Shown here piece after piece: positions 39,801 to 49,095 of a stretch of 64,000 bases of DNA. The translations under genes were made by a program, and so were the position numbers. Numbering within the stretch: position 1 is the stretch's first letter; each line of letters starts with the position of its first letter. Under the pieces are notes generated by a model. The model was given only the letters and a program-made list of their open reading frames with translations, had not been told where the DNA came from and ran no database searches. Source of the DNA: Haliclona indistincta (Eukaryota; Porifera; Demospongiae; Haplosclerida; Chalinidae); assembly GCA_964017065.1 (NCBI GenBank), contig OZ024788.1:7721202-7785201 (forward strand). The letters run 5' to 3'.

Positions 39801-42800
39801 ATTCCTACAAAAATAATGATATTATGTGCACTAAAACACAAGCAAAATGGTGGCACATATAGACACAGTAAGCATGTGTATGCGTTGTCTTACTCAGCTC
39901 CAATAAAAAACTGTCCATCGGGAGCATCTTCAAAGTTGAACTGATTCACAAAATATTTGTAGTCATTCTCAGCAGTGACATTTAGAACAGGATAGTGGTT
40001 GTGTGGTCGGTCTAAAGAAATAAATGCACTATAAAACAAATACACTATAAATACCATTTCTAGCCTTTGATATACTCCTGAAGGAATATGAATTAATAAT
40101 ATTGAAACTATCATGAATAACATCAGTAAACAAAATGACAAATAAAAATTTAAACATAACCTTTAACAAATAATTAGCAAGTGCTTGACACAGAAATCTT
40201 GTACAGTATCTTAGAGTGCACCACATTTCATTACAACTAAATATAGACAGTTAAATATAGCTCACTGCTACCATAATAACAATCACACCCCTCTTGGGAA
40301 TAGCAGCCAAACCAAGACCCTCCCCTTTATACCAGCCATAATGACAAACATCCTCAGCTCTAGTGCTGTGGTACAAAGTTATGAATTGGTTGAACATAAA
40401 CTATGAAATATATCAGTCAAAGATCGAAGTTGTTGTTCTATAAATCCCATTATGAAATAAGATGGACCATTAACACGCTGTGTGTCATTTTCAACCAACA
40501 GTCTTTGACCAAGGTATGTTCTAAATCGGTTAAGCACGATTGTTTGTGCTGTACGGAAGACAAAGCACTCCAACAATACTTTCTAATACTTATGGCAGCT
40601 GTCATAAATTCATAACACACAATAATACATGTAAGTTCCACTGGGTCGCACCACAGTTCTGTAAATGACTGTCAGTGCAGTAGTGTGAGAACACAAGCAC
40701 ACAGCCAGTTCATGTTGGTCTTACATCATTGGGATACCACACACTGTCCTACTACAACCACCTGACCCCTCACACTACAGCCATCGTTATCCTCAGGCAG
40801 TGGGAAGAAATCAGTTCTGATCGACAGGACTGTGCATATTATTATGAATGTGTGTATTGACCAATAAATACGATAATAACTATCGTACATGGCGAGTTTT
40901 TAGTACGCTATCAATATATACAAGTACCCGAATCAAAAGGTCGACACGGAAGTATATGATAGATAAGATACTATTATATATCATTTGAAGAATAAGAAAC
41001 TTATATATCATTTGAGGGCTAAGTAAACTTTGTCTTATGTCTTAGTAAAGCCTTACAAGGTATCTATAAGGTTCTGGATTAGCAAAGTTCCGCTACAATT
41101 TTAGTATTGGTCCTTAGAAGGACAGGAAGTGGTATCCAACAATAGAATTTACACAGTCACCATCACTTGATGTGTGTGTGGTGATAACATTGTCACTATG
41201 TACACTGTGGTATTGTAGTGTACATGCTCCATATTACTGTACATGTACTACCAATAAACAAGTGAAGAATCCAGTACACATGTTTCCAAGCAAAGCATGT
41301 TTGTTGTTTGAGCAGAGAAACCCACTGTGGCTTTAAAAAACACAAACTGTTGAAGCATGAAGTTCTATATGGTAGTTGATCTTGTTTGCAACTATTGCGT
41401 AAATCATCATTTCAGTTCACTGTTCCATACATGCCTGTCTAGTGTGGAGTTGGCAGAGGAGTAGGTATGTGACATGAACCCATCAAGATGTATGCTGTAT
41501 GACACAAATGCATCCACTAAGCAGAAGCTTTAAAAATTAAGGAAACAGAAATCTACAACAGTACAGCACAGCACAAAAGTGAAACACAGTCATTATAAAG
41601 CAAATGTTGCTGCTGAGAGAAACTTGATCTGGCAGGCAACTATTTGACAGCTGTTAATAGTAATCAAAAACCAATATCAACTCCATACAGGCAAGACAAT
41701 CTCATGCATGTAGACAAGTGTAAATACACACTCTTAAAGCAAGTAATATGAAAGTTCAACGCCTGTTTGTCAAGCGATCAGCATATGGCAGGCAATCCAT
41801 GGTATTATTGCTCCAGTAGTAAATGCTACAGTACACACTAACATTCAAATGTTCCGTGGTTATTGATTATAGCCTATTATATACCTATATCAAAAGTGTG
41901 TTTGTCCTAGCTATGGACAACATAAGAGGCAGTTGTGTTCAGCTGCTGATATCAGCATTATAAATATGGAGAGCTAAATGATGCTGTTTATCTAATAAGA
42001 TACACACGAGACGGCTAGAGTGACCCGATACCAAGACGAGCCAAGAAACATGAGGAGCGATGTTGGAATGAGATCAGACATAAAACATACAATGGAGGAG
42101 TAGCTAGCATAGTATCGTGCATAGTTTCTCATGCAGCCAAATTCACTCGCTTAAGCTGTACCTTCATTGGACATCTGTAAACATAATCTAGAGTATGTGA
42201 AAACAATAAATCAGTAGGATTCCCGTAAACAGCTAGACTGCCAACATACGCTACTTGTTAGCCTACAATACCACAAACTATTTATACCACTACTACTCCA
42301 CCATTGCTAGTGATAGTGATCCTAATCCTCTCAGAGTGGTGCAATCCAACAGTGCATGTGACCGGGAGAATAAGATAGGTCATTTTACAAATTAGGTGTT
42401 AGGTAAACCTCCCGGCTAGCCCACACAAACATGACTATGCATGCAATAACTGACAATGATGATCTTAAAACATTATTCTCAAGAAAAAGGAAATCAAACA
42501 GTAAGGAAAAGGAAACAATAAACTTAAATTTTCCCAAGAAATTGATAAACAAGTGAGGGGCACAATGCTAGTCTTGTCAAAAACTGCTTATCGTGGAATG
42601 TAAACACTACCGAAACACTTTCACAACCACACTTATCAATAAGTTGATGCTATTAAATCTTTCTTGCAATGTACAAGTCACATACACTTGTATATCAATC
42701 AACAATTAAAAATGACTTCATGAGCAACTACTATGTTACAAGTGTAGGAAGTTGGGTCAAACAACAATAATTATAATATTATTACATGTACAACATGTAA

Positions 42801-43038
42801 TCCGGTCAACCAACTTCACCAAATTTATAACGAAAGCTAGAAACTGAAATAGTTGCTGTTTTCAACAACGCTTTCACTAATCACCCTTTCACTTACCAGT
42901 ATAATCACAATTCCGCTGTCCTGAAAGACTGTACACAGGAGGATGAAACTGAGCCACAGCATTGATGAGCAGTATACTATTCAGAAAAACTAGCACCAAC
43001 AAGGGCAGTCTACCATGATAGTGACTGGTAGTTGCCAT
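27850..43038 (-). CDS. Sema-PSI-FN3 single-pass receptor
   Basis: Twenty-seven exons, 4872 nt, 1623 aa: 43038-42897, 40011-39894, 39804-39684, 39628-39512, 39086-38975, 38889-38725, 38489-38356, 38091-37953, 37621-37534, 37482-37350, 37249-37137, 37085-36994, 36948-36863, 35661-35623, 35566-35475, 34798-34676, 34370-34327, 34268-34104, 34022-33980, 33916-33840, 33379-33249, 32438-32341, 32285-32072, 31990-31891, 31830-31676, 31272-30238, 28845-27850. A signal peptide leads a Sema propeller (~50-550: FFIGAENQLL, ECMMKTN, CSNHIRVYRK, YYVFFREK, YTRVVQICKDDRG, GTAICVYEAEF, GTEDGRILK), a PSI knot (~555-590, CIGARDPYCYW), divergent FN3-like modules, then seven clear FN3 domains (~800-1505). A TM (~1512-1540) and an 82-aa tail from RRKK follow. 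Sema domains mediate binding in semaphorins, plexins and MET. No IPT run, plexin GAP or kinase is present. Role as an adhesion or guidance receptor is inference. Confidence 0.85.
29437..29647. mobile_element. Palindromic MITE-like element, family A, copy 2
   Basis: Matches 10579-10787 along its length (TCGTCAAGCATTCGCCAAAA; AATACGTGAGCCAGGCACT), with TACCGTATAGC at left and GCTATATGGTA at right. It is in the last intron of the Sema-FN3 gene. Confidence 0.8.
29769..29965. mobile_element. Palindromic MITE-like element, family B
   Basis: Ends TACCATAGATCTGAAATTTTC and GAAAATTTCCAGATTTACGGTA are inverted. Related in its ends to 39182-39341 but different inside from family A. Intronic in the Sema-FN3 gene. 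Confidence 0.6.
32830..32926. repeat. 17-bp tandem repeat (about 6 units)
   Basis: Unit CATGTAAGGGACACCTC, with ATTC replacing CCTC in the first units. It lies in the intron between exons 22 and 23 of the Sema-FN3 gene. Confidence 0.85.
32966..33098. repeat. GTAT tetranucleotide microsatellite
   Basis: (GTAT)n with a few interruptions (GTAC, GCAT, GCAA). In the same Sema-FN3 intron as the 17-bp repeat. Confidence 0.95.
34446..34630. mobile_element. Possible degenerate TACCGTA-ended element
   Basis: Begins CTACCGTATCGTAATATTTTTGC and ends near AAAAAGCTATAC, resembling the ends of families A and B, with TTCACGAATAGG inside as in family B. Edges uncertain. Confidence 0.35.
34960..35110. repeat. 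Dispersed repeat family E, copy 1
   Basis: Shares CATTCTTTATTAG, CTTGCTGTGGAAATATAA and GTACxTACTACTT with 56640-56790, the segment immediately left of the 42-bp minisatellite. Intronic in the Sema-FN3 gene, between the PSI-coding exons. Confidence 0.65.
36160..36830 (-). repeat. Dispersed repeat family F, copy 1 (inverted relative to 47880-48320)
   Basis: The reverse complement matches 47880-48320 in several blocks: AGATAGC.TC.ATAGCTTGCTTACAC, the ATCAGCTTCTA..CAGTCAACTGTGGA block, and AACTCGAGAACAAAG-like sequence. A GTCT run near 36280 mirrors the ACAG run at the other copy's end. It occupies most of a 1.2-kb intron of the Sema-FN3 gene. Confidence 0.65.
39182..39341. mobile_element. Palindromic MITE-like element, family B, copy 2
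   Basis: TACCGTATGAAATTTACGCG at left and AAAAATTTCCAGCTATACGG at right; internal ATTCACGAAAATATCATTCA-type motifs on both arms. Intronic in the Sema-FN3 gene. Confidence 0.6.
40012..42896 (-). other. Intron 1 of the Sema-FN3 gene (2.9 kb)
   Basis: The longest intron of this gene, directly after the signal-peptide exon. I found no exon, RNA gene or clear mobile element in it. Long first introns often hold regulatory sequence, but nothing specific was identified. Confidence 0.5.
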
Positions 43039-43542
43039 TATATTGCCAGATGTGTCACCTTATAGAAAAGCACAGGTGTTAAACTGATAGTAAGTTAGGT
43101 TCAATGAACTCACAGAGAAGTGTGCCTTTGCGGCAATTATGTAGGGTCACACCTGCAGTAGAGAGAGTATATTATACATGGTATCATCGTCTATATGGAA
43201 GCTAGCCGCGATAACAACAACACACATACTTTAGCAAAGAACGAGGCAAACTAACAGCCGCGGGATCCACCCCCGGGCATCAACACTTGACACACAGTTG
43301 AAGATCACTTTGGCAGTGACACGCACAAAACACTAACTCACCTGACTAAAGCGCAAGGTACCAGTTACTAATCCTTCCGGATGCAAGCGGTATGAGATCC
43401 TACTAGATCGCAGTTGCTGTTCTGTTGTTAGTGGGAGGCAGTTTCATCTGAATCTGATGATACGGTCGGTATTAAAGGTCGGCGTACACGCCCGGAATTT
43501 ATATAAGCTTGCGTCATCATGACGTCATCTTGACCAATCAAG
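43039..43542. promoter_or_regulatory. Divergent promoter region Sema-FN3 / METTL1
   Basis: 504 bp between two divergent ATG codons. The 5' UTRs of both genes and their core promoters should lie here. CCAATCA occurs at 43534, just before the METTL1 ATG, and a GC-rich patch at 43255-43280. No TATA box was assigned. Confidence 0.5.
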
Positions 43543-44310
43543 ATGGATACTGAGCAAGGATCGACTGAGCATGCTGATGATCATCCTCTCACACAAAATG
43601 TGGGCTTACCGCAGAAGCGTTATTACCGCCAGCGAGCTCATTCGAACCCATTGAGCGATCACACCTTTTCCTATCCTGTTTCCCCAGACAAAATGGACTG
43701 GAGCCAGCTGTATCCATCAAGTGCAGTACTAGATACTAATGTAGAGTTTCTCGATATCGGGTGTGGGTATGGTGGTTTGTTGATTGCAATATCACCTCTC
43801 TTTCCACGTGTGAGAATGCTCGGTCTAGAAATTAGAGTGAAAGTATCAGACTATGTCCAAGATCGTATTCAGGCACTTCGTCAGCAACACCCGGGTTCAT
43901 ACACTAATATAGCTGTGCTAAGAACTAATGCAATGAAATACCTGCCTAACTTCTTTAAGAAGGGTCAGCTTTCAAAGCTATTCTTTCTTTATCCTGACCC
44001 CCACTTCAAAAAATCGAAACACAAATGGCGAATCATCAGTCCTGCCTTGCTGGCTGAATATGCATATGTCTTAAAAGTGGGCGGCCTAGTTTATATAGCT
44101 ACGGACGTTGAAGAACTACACAAGTGGATGAAAACACATTTTTCAACACACCCTCTCTTCAAGGAAGTAAGCAGAGAAGTAATGGCTGAGGATCCTGTAG
44201 TTACATACATTGTATCAAGCACAGAAGAAGGTCAGAAGGTGGTACGAGCTCATGGAACTACTTACACTCTTTGCTTTGAGAGAATTCGTGATCCGTTTTA
44301 TTCTAATTAG
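43543..44310 (+). CDS. METTL1: tRNA (guanine-N7-)-methyltransferase
   Basis: A single exon of 255 codons. METTL1 with WDR4 methylates N7 of G46 in the variable loop of many tRNAs, using S-adenosylmethionine. Nearly every block of the animal family is present: [14 protein letters not shown] and MDWSQLYP at the N-terminus, the SAM-binding motif [12 protein letters not shown] (~69-80), [22 protein letters not shown]-like [11 protein letters not shown], the [17 protein letters not shown] core (~147-163), and [11 protein letters not shown]. Length is close to the human protein (276 aa), with a shorter loop before the SAM motif. It is intronless, unlike every other complete gene in the window, which could mean an old retrocopy or intron loss. 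The frame and motifs are intact, so it looks functional. Confidence 0.97.
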   Translation: MDTEQGSTEHADDHPLTQNVGLPQKRYYRQRAHSNPLSDHTFSYPVSPDKMDWSQLYPSSAVLDTNVEFLDIGCGYGGLLIAISPLFPRVRMLGLEIRVKVSDYVQDRIQALRQQHPGSYTNIAVLRTNAMKYLPNFFKKGQLSKLFFLYPDPHFKKSKHKWRIISPALLAEYAYVLKVGGLVYIATDVEELHKWMKTHFSTHPLFKEVSREVMAEDPVVTYIVSSTEEGQKVVRAHGTTYTLCFERIRDPFYSN

Positions 44311-44542
44311 ATTGGTGCTTATTTGGAATCTGTATATAATCTGTGTCATGCACCAAATCAAGACAGCTGCTCGCGAGGCTAGACAGCTGCTTGAGTGTTG
44401 TTACAGATTATACTCTTAATAATTGTAGTTATTACTTTTCAAAAAAAAACAACAATAATTTATTACTCAATGAAAATACCAGTAATTATTATGTTGATTG
44501 TCTTGGGTATACTGGGATGAGATAAAAATTGTTTTCACAGAA

Positions 44543-47500
44543 CTAAGAAGATGCAATCACATCTTCAAGTATTCTTAACTCTTCCATCAATTCCTTCTCA
44601 CTTGTGATCTTTGCCACCTGTAAAAACAAACCCTGTCATCCAAGATCATTCTCTTTGATGTAACATGCAAGCAGGACAGTGGTTAGTTCTAGTGGGCTGG
44701 TTCAGCTTGACCTTATCAACTCATGTTTGTGTGTCACAAATCAGATTTTCACAGATGGCAATTCACAAAAGTATACACTGCAGATGTTTAGCTATCACCT
44801 CATTCAGAACAATATTCATTTTCATTTGGAGACAAACAATAATGTATGAGACACTGCTGACAATCATAGCTACTGATGGCTGTGAGTTTGAAAATTTTAT
44901 TTGCAAATAGCGTGTGCATGCTAGCTCAGACTCGTAATTTGAAGTCATGGTACAGTAATGTTTTGGCACAGCAAGACATTACCATAGGTCCATAGTGGGA
45001 CAGAAACTTACCAGACTTTGTAGGCATGTGGAGAGCTATTTTTGTGGCAATTTTCATACAGTATACAGCATTTATGCGCCTATCAATGTCACGGCCCAGC
45101 ACGGGGCAATGAAGGGTTTTGCACTAGTGGGGCTTACAAAGCCCCAGGGGTTGGGGAACGACTGGCATGCAAATCCCCTACATATCCCCTATTTGGCCCC
45201 TACTGGTGCACAGTCCAAACAGAGAACACTATGCTACATGTCCGCATTTTGTATGTTTATTCAAAATACGAACGTGTCAAATACCCCACTCCTTGAGCAG
45301 CAAATAGCTGGGAAATCCCCACGTAACCCCATCCTGTTGGGAATAGTGGGGCATGACAATGATAGGCGCATTAAGTGTAGGGATGATGCTACTAGCAAAT
45401 TTTAATGGTGCTTTGGCTTAACACCATTACAGCTATGCATAATTGTGTGCTTGTAATCTCACCTGATTGGCTTCAAGTTTTTCACCAGCATCTCTTCTCC
45501 TTTTCAAATCTTCAATAGCAGCTAGCTTTTTCTTTAACTTCTTGAGTGATTTTCCGCCAGGATCACAGTCAGTCTTTGTACTATAAGATTCTAGTGCTGA
45601 TGGAGAAGAAGCTGTGGTTGTTATCAACATTGATACATCTGGGCTATAGGAAAAACAATGAATTAAATGTGAACCGCATGATTAATGTTAAAGCAGCTTA
45701 ATTCACAAGAGTGTCGTCTACTTATTAGCTGGGTAGCACTTTTTAGCGGCACTTTCGTAACCAGTATTATACAAACCTTGCATTGCCCGAATGCATAGAG
45801 TCTTGCAACTTCCATAATTGTTGACGTAGATCTTGAGCCTTCTTATGATCCTACAAGAAAATACATGTCAAACGCCTATAACAAGTTAACCATCAAGAGT
45901 ACATAATAATGATCACAGTTAGCCTGTCTAACACTTTTAAACACTCACAAGACAAGACGTACCTTAAACTCACTACTATAAATGTTGTACAACACTCTAA
46001 TGTCAATATCCTACAGAGACTATGCCAATGTGACACACGGGGTGACAGAATAGATTCAGCTCAGACTCAACACAGGAGTCTGACATAATGAGAGTTCCTG
46101 CTGCTGCTACTGCCCCAAATGTTGCCCCAACAACAGTTGGGGCAGTGTTCAAGCTCGGTGCCATGGTGCTGCAACACACTATTAAATAGATACACCACAC
46201 TACTGTTCATTACACGCTTCTTTGAAAAGCGTGTTGTGAGCAAATCTCGTAGGCTAATATAAAATCTGACATCACAGATGCTTGCTTCGAAGCTGGAATA
46301 GTGTTCCATGGATATATTCATACAAGCACTCGTCACTATGCGACCACCGAAAAATTCCAAGCTGTTCGAACTAACACAAAATCAGCAGTATCTTCACAAA
46401 CATCTCATTATTGATGATGTCAGCTCAGCTGTGTCAACAACTAATTTACTACTTCCACACTAAATTAGAAAATCTTGGCTGTAGAACATGTACCTGGTCT
46501 AACAGCTAATTACTTGTGCAGTCAACAGTGTGGTAACAAAGAGATACTCACATCCAACTGACTTTATTGCATTCTTGACAACAATGTAAATTTAGCAGAA
46601 GTACACATAAAAAGGCTTTTACATGCACACAGATTGTTGTATGTAGAAAAAAAAGTGAATTAATGCATATTATGATATCCATTCAGTAAATTTTGACATA
46701 ACAGCAATACTAATTCATACTAACCTATACTAGCAATACTAACCTATACTAGCAATACTAACCAATTAGTATTGCACCTATAAATATTACCACAACTGAT
46801 ATAATACAAACAATTATTATACCTTTGATGCTTTAGCTTGCTCTATTTGTTTTTTCAGTTCAGCAGCAGGATCAATAATTGGTTGACACTCTAATCCACT
46901 GTCTAAAGAGATAATGATTTGTAATGAAGTGGCTGTTATGATAGTTCAATACTCCTCCTCCACTACTGCCATGACATGCCTTGGCAAGTTCTACGCATGT
47001 CACAGTTAAATTGACAGTCATGGCCTTCTGAACTGGCCACACAAAGTACCTCTGACATCCTGGGATTATCCTTGACTTCTGCTTATGTCTATGGATGATC
47101 CCAGGACATCACACACCAAAGTGTACTATGGAAAAATAACCAAAGTAATTCTGACATCCTGGGATTATTCAGTGGCTCAGAGGTTTAATACAGTGCTTTG
47201 TAATGCAGACAGTCAGGGTTCGATTCTCACTGTATGCACGTGTATATACGTAGCAGAGAACTTAAATTTTTAGCTCCAGAAATTTTGTGATATAACCTCA
47301 CATAAATAGCAACAAAAATCATTTCACTGCAAATACAAACATTGTTGTGGTCAGTAAAGAGCTGATTAGACACACCATGCATGAAGGAGATGCATATTAT
47401 TATCAAGAGTGTGCTACTTACCAGGAGCTACCCCTCATCTAGTATGAAGCATTAGAAGATTTATAGGCTTGCACATTCACATTCTTATGCCCACCAGCAA

Positions 47501-49063
47501 ACTTATGAAAAGCCAAAATCAGCTACATACCCAGTACATACCACTATAATATTATGTTAGGCCTGCTAATGTAATGAAGCACCAAAGGTGCAGATGCCTC
47601 GGTGCAGTACATGTAGCATGTATGCTAGCATGCAATTAGCAGATGCATATGACAGCACGTATATATGCATGCAGTAGATCCACGGAAGGATCAAAACAGT
47701 ATCAAGAAAGCATGCAATGTAAGCTGCAGTAGAAACAAGTTAAAGTATACTGCAACAAGACTACTGCACTCATTGCTGTGAGAATACTGCTACAAATATC
47801 AACAAACACAACTATCCACCATTCTACAAACACAGCAACTGCAGATGCATGTATACAGGATTTCTGTACAGTAGTGCTTTAGTTATGCAATCAGAAGCCA
47901 ATCAGTGCTGACCACAATTTAACTGGGCGTGTCTACAGTGTTCAGCATAACACAAGCGAGATAGCTTCCATAGCTTGCTTACACGATTTCTCTGGACCTG
48001 CGCTGCTATCCTGTAGTAAAATTCTTGTTTCTATCAGCTTCTAGGCAGTCAACTGTGGACAGCCTTGCCTTCGGAGAAGTCCAGATCGCCAGCAACGGCA
48101 AACAAAGTAAGCAAATCACGCCATAACTCTAGAACAAAGCTTTGTATCGAAATTTCGCTAGTTCACATCCGAGATAATATCGATTTCTACCTGCATTGCA
48201 AGTTTCAGAGCGTACCTTTCAGCGTGCGCCGCAAAAATGATGTAACAGACAGACAGAACGACAGACAGACAGACAACGCGATTACAGTATGCCTCGTGGC
48301 TCCGCCCACCGAGGCATAATTACAAATCTAACTGTACAAGCACTTGACTTGCTGATGATATAAACTATAAACTAGATGATTTAGACACATTACAAGATCA
48401 AACACAGTTATTATTACCCAAAGACCACATTCTAGTCTAGAAAATAAGTATATTTTGCGTCATAACTCATCTATACGTAGTCTCAGAAAGCCACATTTAC
48501 GGTCATGATTTTCGTCACAATTTTATATAGCCAGCCAAAAGATATGAGTGCGTCATAAATCAAGAGGTGGTCACTCCGATTGGGTATTGTACTCACATCT
48601 GAGACCGCGGTCAAAATTAGACCAAATGGACAAGACAGAAATAGGAGAATGGTCGAATGCATGGTTACTCATGCCATGCACACTCCAGTAGTCAAGATGA
48701 TGTGCTAAAGCTAGCTAATTAACAGGGGTCGACGCAATAAAATAGGTACGATCAAGTGATCAAGGCCCGATTTGGCAGGTCAAATTCTTGACAGCGGTCA
48801 GGACCAATTGGGAGTGACCATCCCTTGTAACTATCTATAGATCAGAGTGATGAGGATGAAATTCTAGCTATAATAGTGTTGACAGTTATAACAGTAGAAT
48901 ATCTAAGCAACCTTGAGCAGATTCCTTTTTTGTTGAGTGTTTCTTCTTGTTTTTTCTAGAAGATTTCGTCTCTGTGAAAAGGAAAATTGTCTAAAGCACG
49001 CCATATCGGTCCATGCCACTCACCAGCCATTTTTCTCCGAACTCCGCCTAGTACTCCGCCCAT
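44543..49063 (-). CDS. Small basic protein with eIF2A/PYM-like C-terminus
   Basis: Seven exons on the minus strand: 49063-49024, 48971-48912, 46902-46823, 46010-45963, 45850-45777, 45643-45463, 44617-44543; 558 nt, 185 aa. The N-terminus after a second Met (codon 12, at 49030) is lysine-rich (KSSRKNKKKHSTKKE). The middle holds helical segments (AELKKQIEQAKASK; DHKKAQDLRQQLWKLQ). The C-terminus (KSLKKLKKKLAAIEDLKRR, then SEKELMEELRILED) resembles the last about 50 residues shared by eIF2A and PYM1, which contact the ribosome. The eIF2A beta-propeller and the PYM Mago-binding N-terminus are both absent, so this is neither protein as usually known. A translation-related role is a guess. The introns of 1.0-2.0 kb contain repeats. 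Confidence 0.65.
45074..45371. mobile_element. TIR-bounded element (about 300 bp)
   Basis: ATGCGCCTATCAATGTCA at left and TGACAATGATAGGCGCAT at right form an almost perfect 18-bp inverted pair. The interior is rich in CCCC/GGGG runs, unlike its surroundings. It lies in the last intron of the eIF2A/PYM-like gene and looks like a non-autonomous DNA transposon. Confidence 0.8.
46745..46785. repeat. Short AGCAATACTAACCTATACT tandem repeat
   Basis: Two to three copies of a 19-bp unit in an intron of the eIF2A/PYM-like gene. Confidence 0.6.
47880..48320 (+). repeat. Dispersed repeat family F, copy 2
   Basis: Inverted relative to 36160-36830 (see there). The right end has an ACAG run (48247-48275) followed by GCCTCGTGGCTCCGCCCACC. 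The block ATAACTC.AGAACAAAG is also seen in family C, so C and F may be related. Confidence 0.65.
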
Positions 49064-49095
49064 TTCAGACCACACCTGACCATGTGACAACAAGC
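49064..49095. promoter_or_regulatory. 32-bp head-to-head gap between two start codons
   Basis: The ATG codons of the minus-strand eIF2A/PYM-like gene (49063) and the plus-strand SH3 gene (49096) are separated by only 32 bp. The transcripts must overlap at their 5' ends or start within this gap. If the minus gene uses its second Met (49030), the gap is 65 bp. Confidence 0.6.

Noticed and set aside
40379..42896. Several 60-85-codon frames in intron 1 of the Sema-FN3 gene
   Set aside because: None has conserved motifs or flanking splice sites in a consistent phase.
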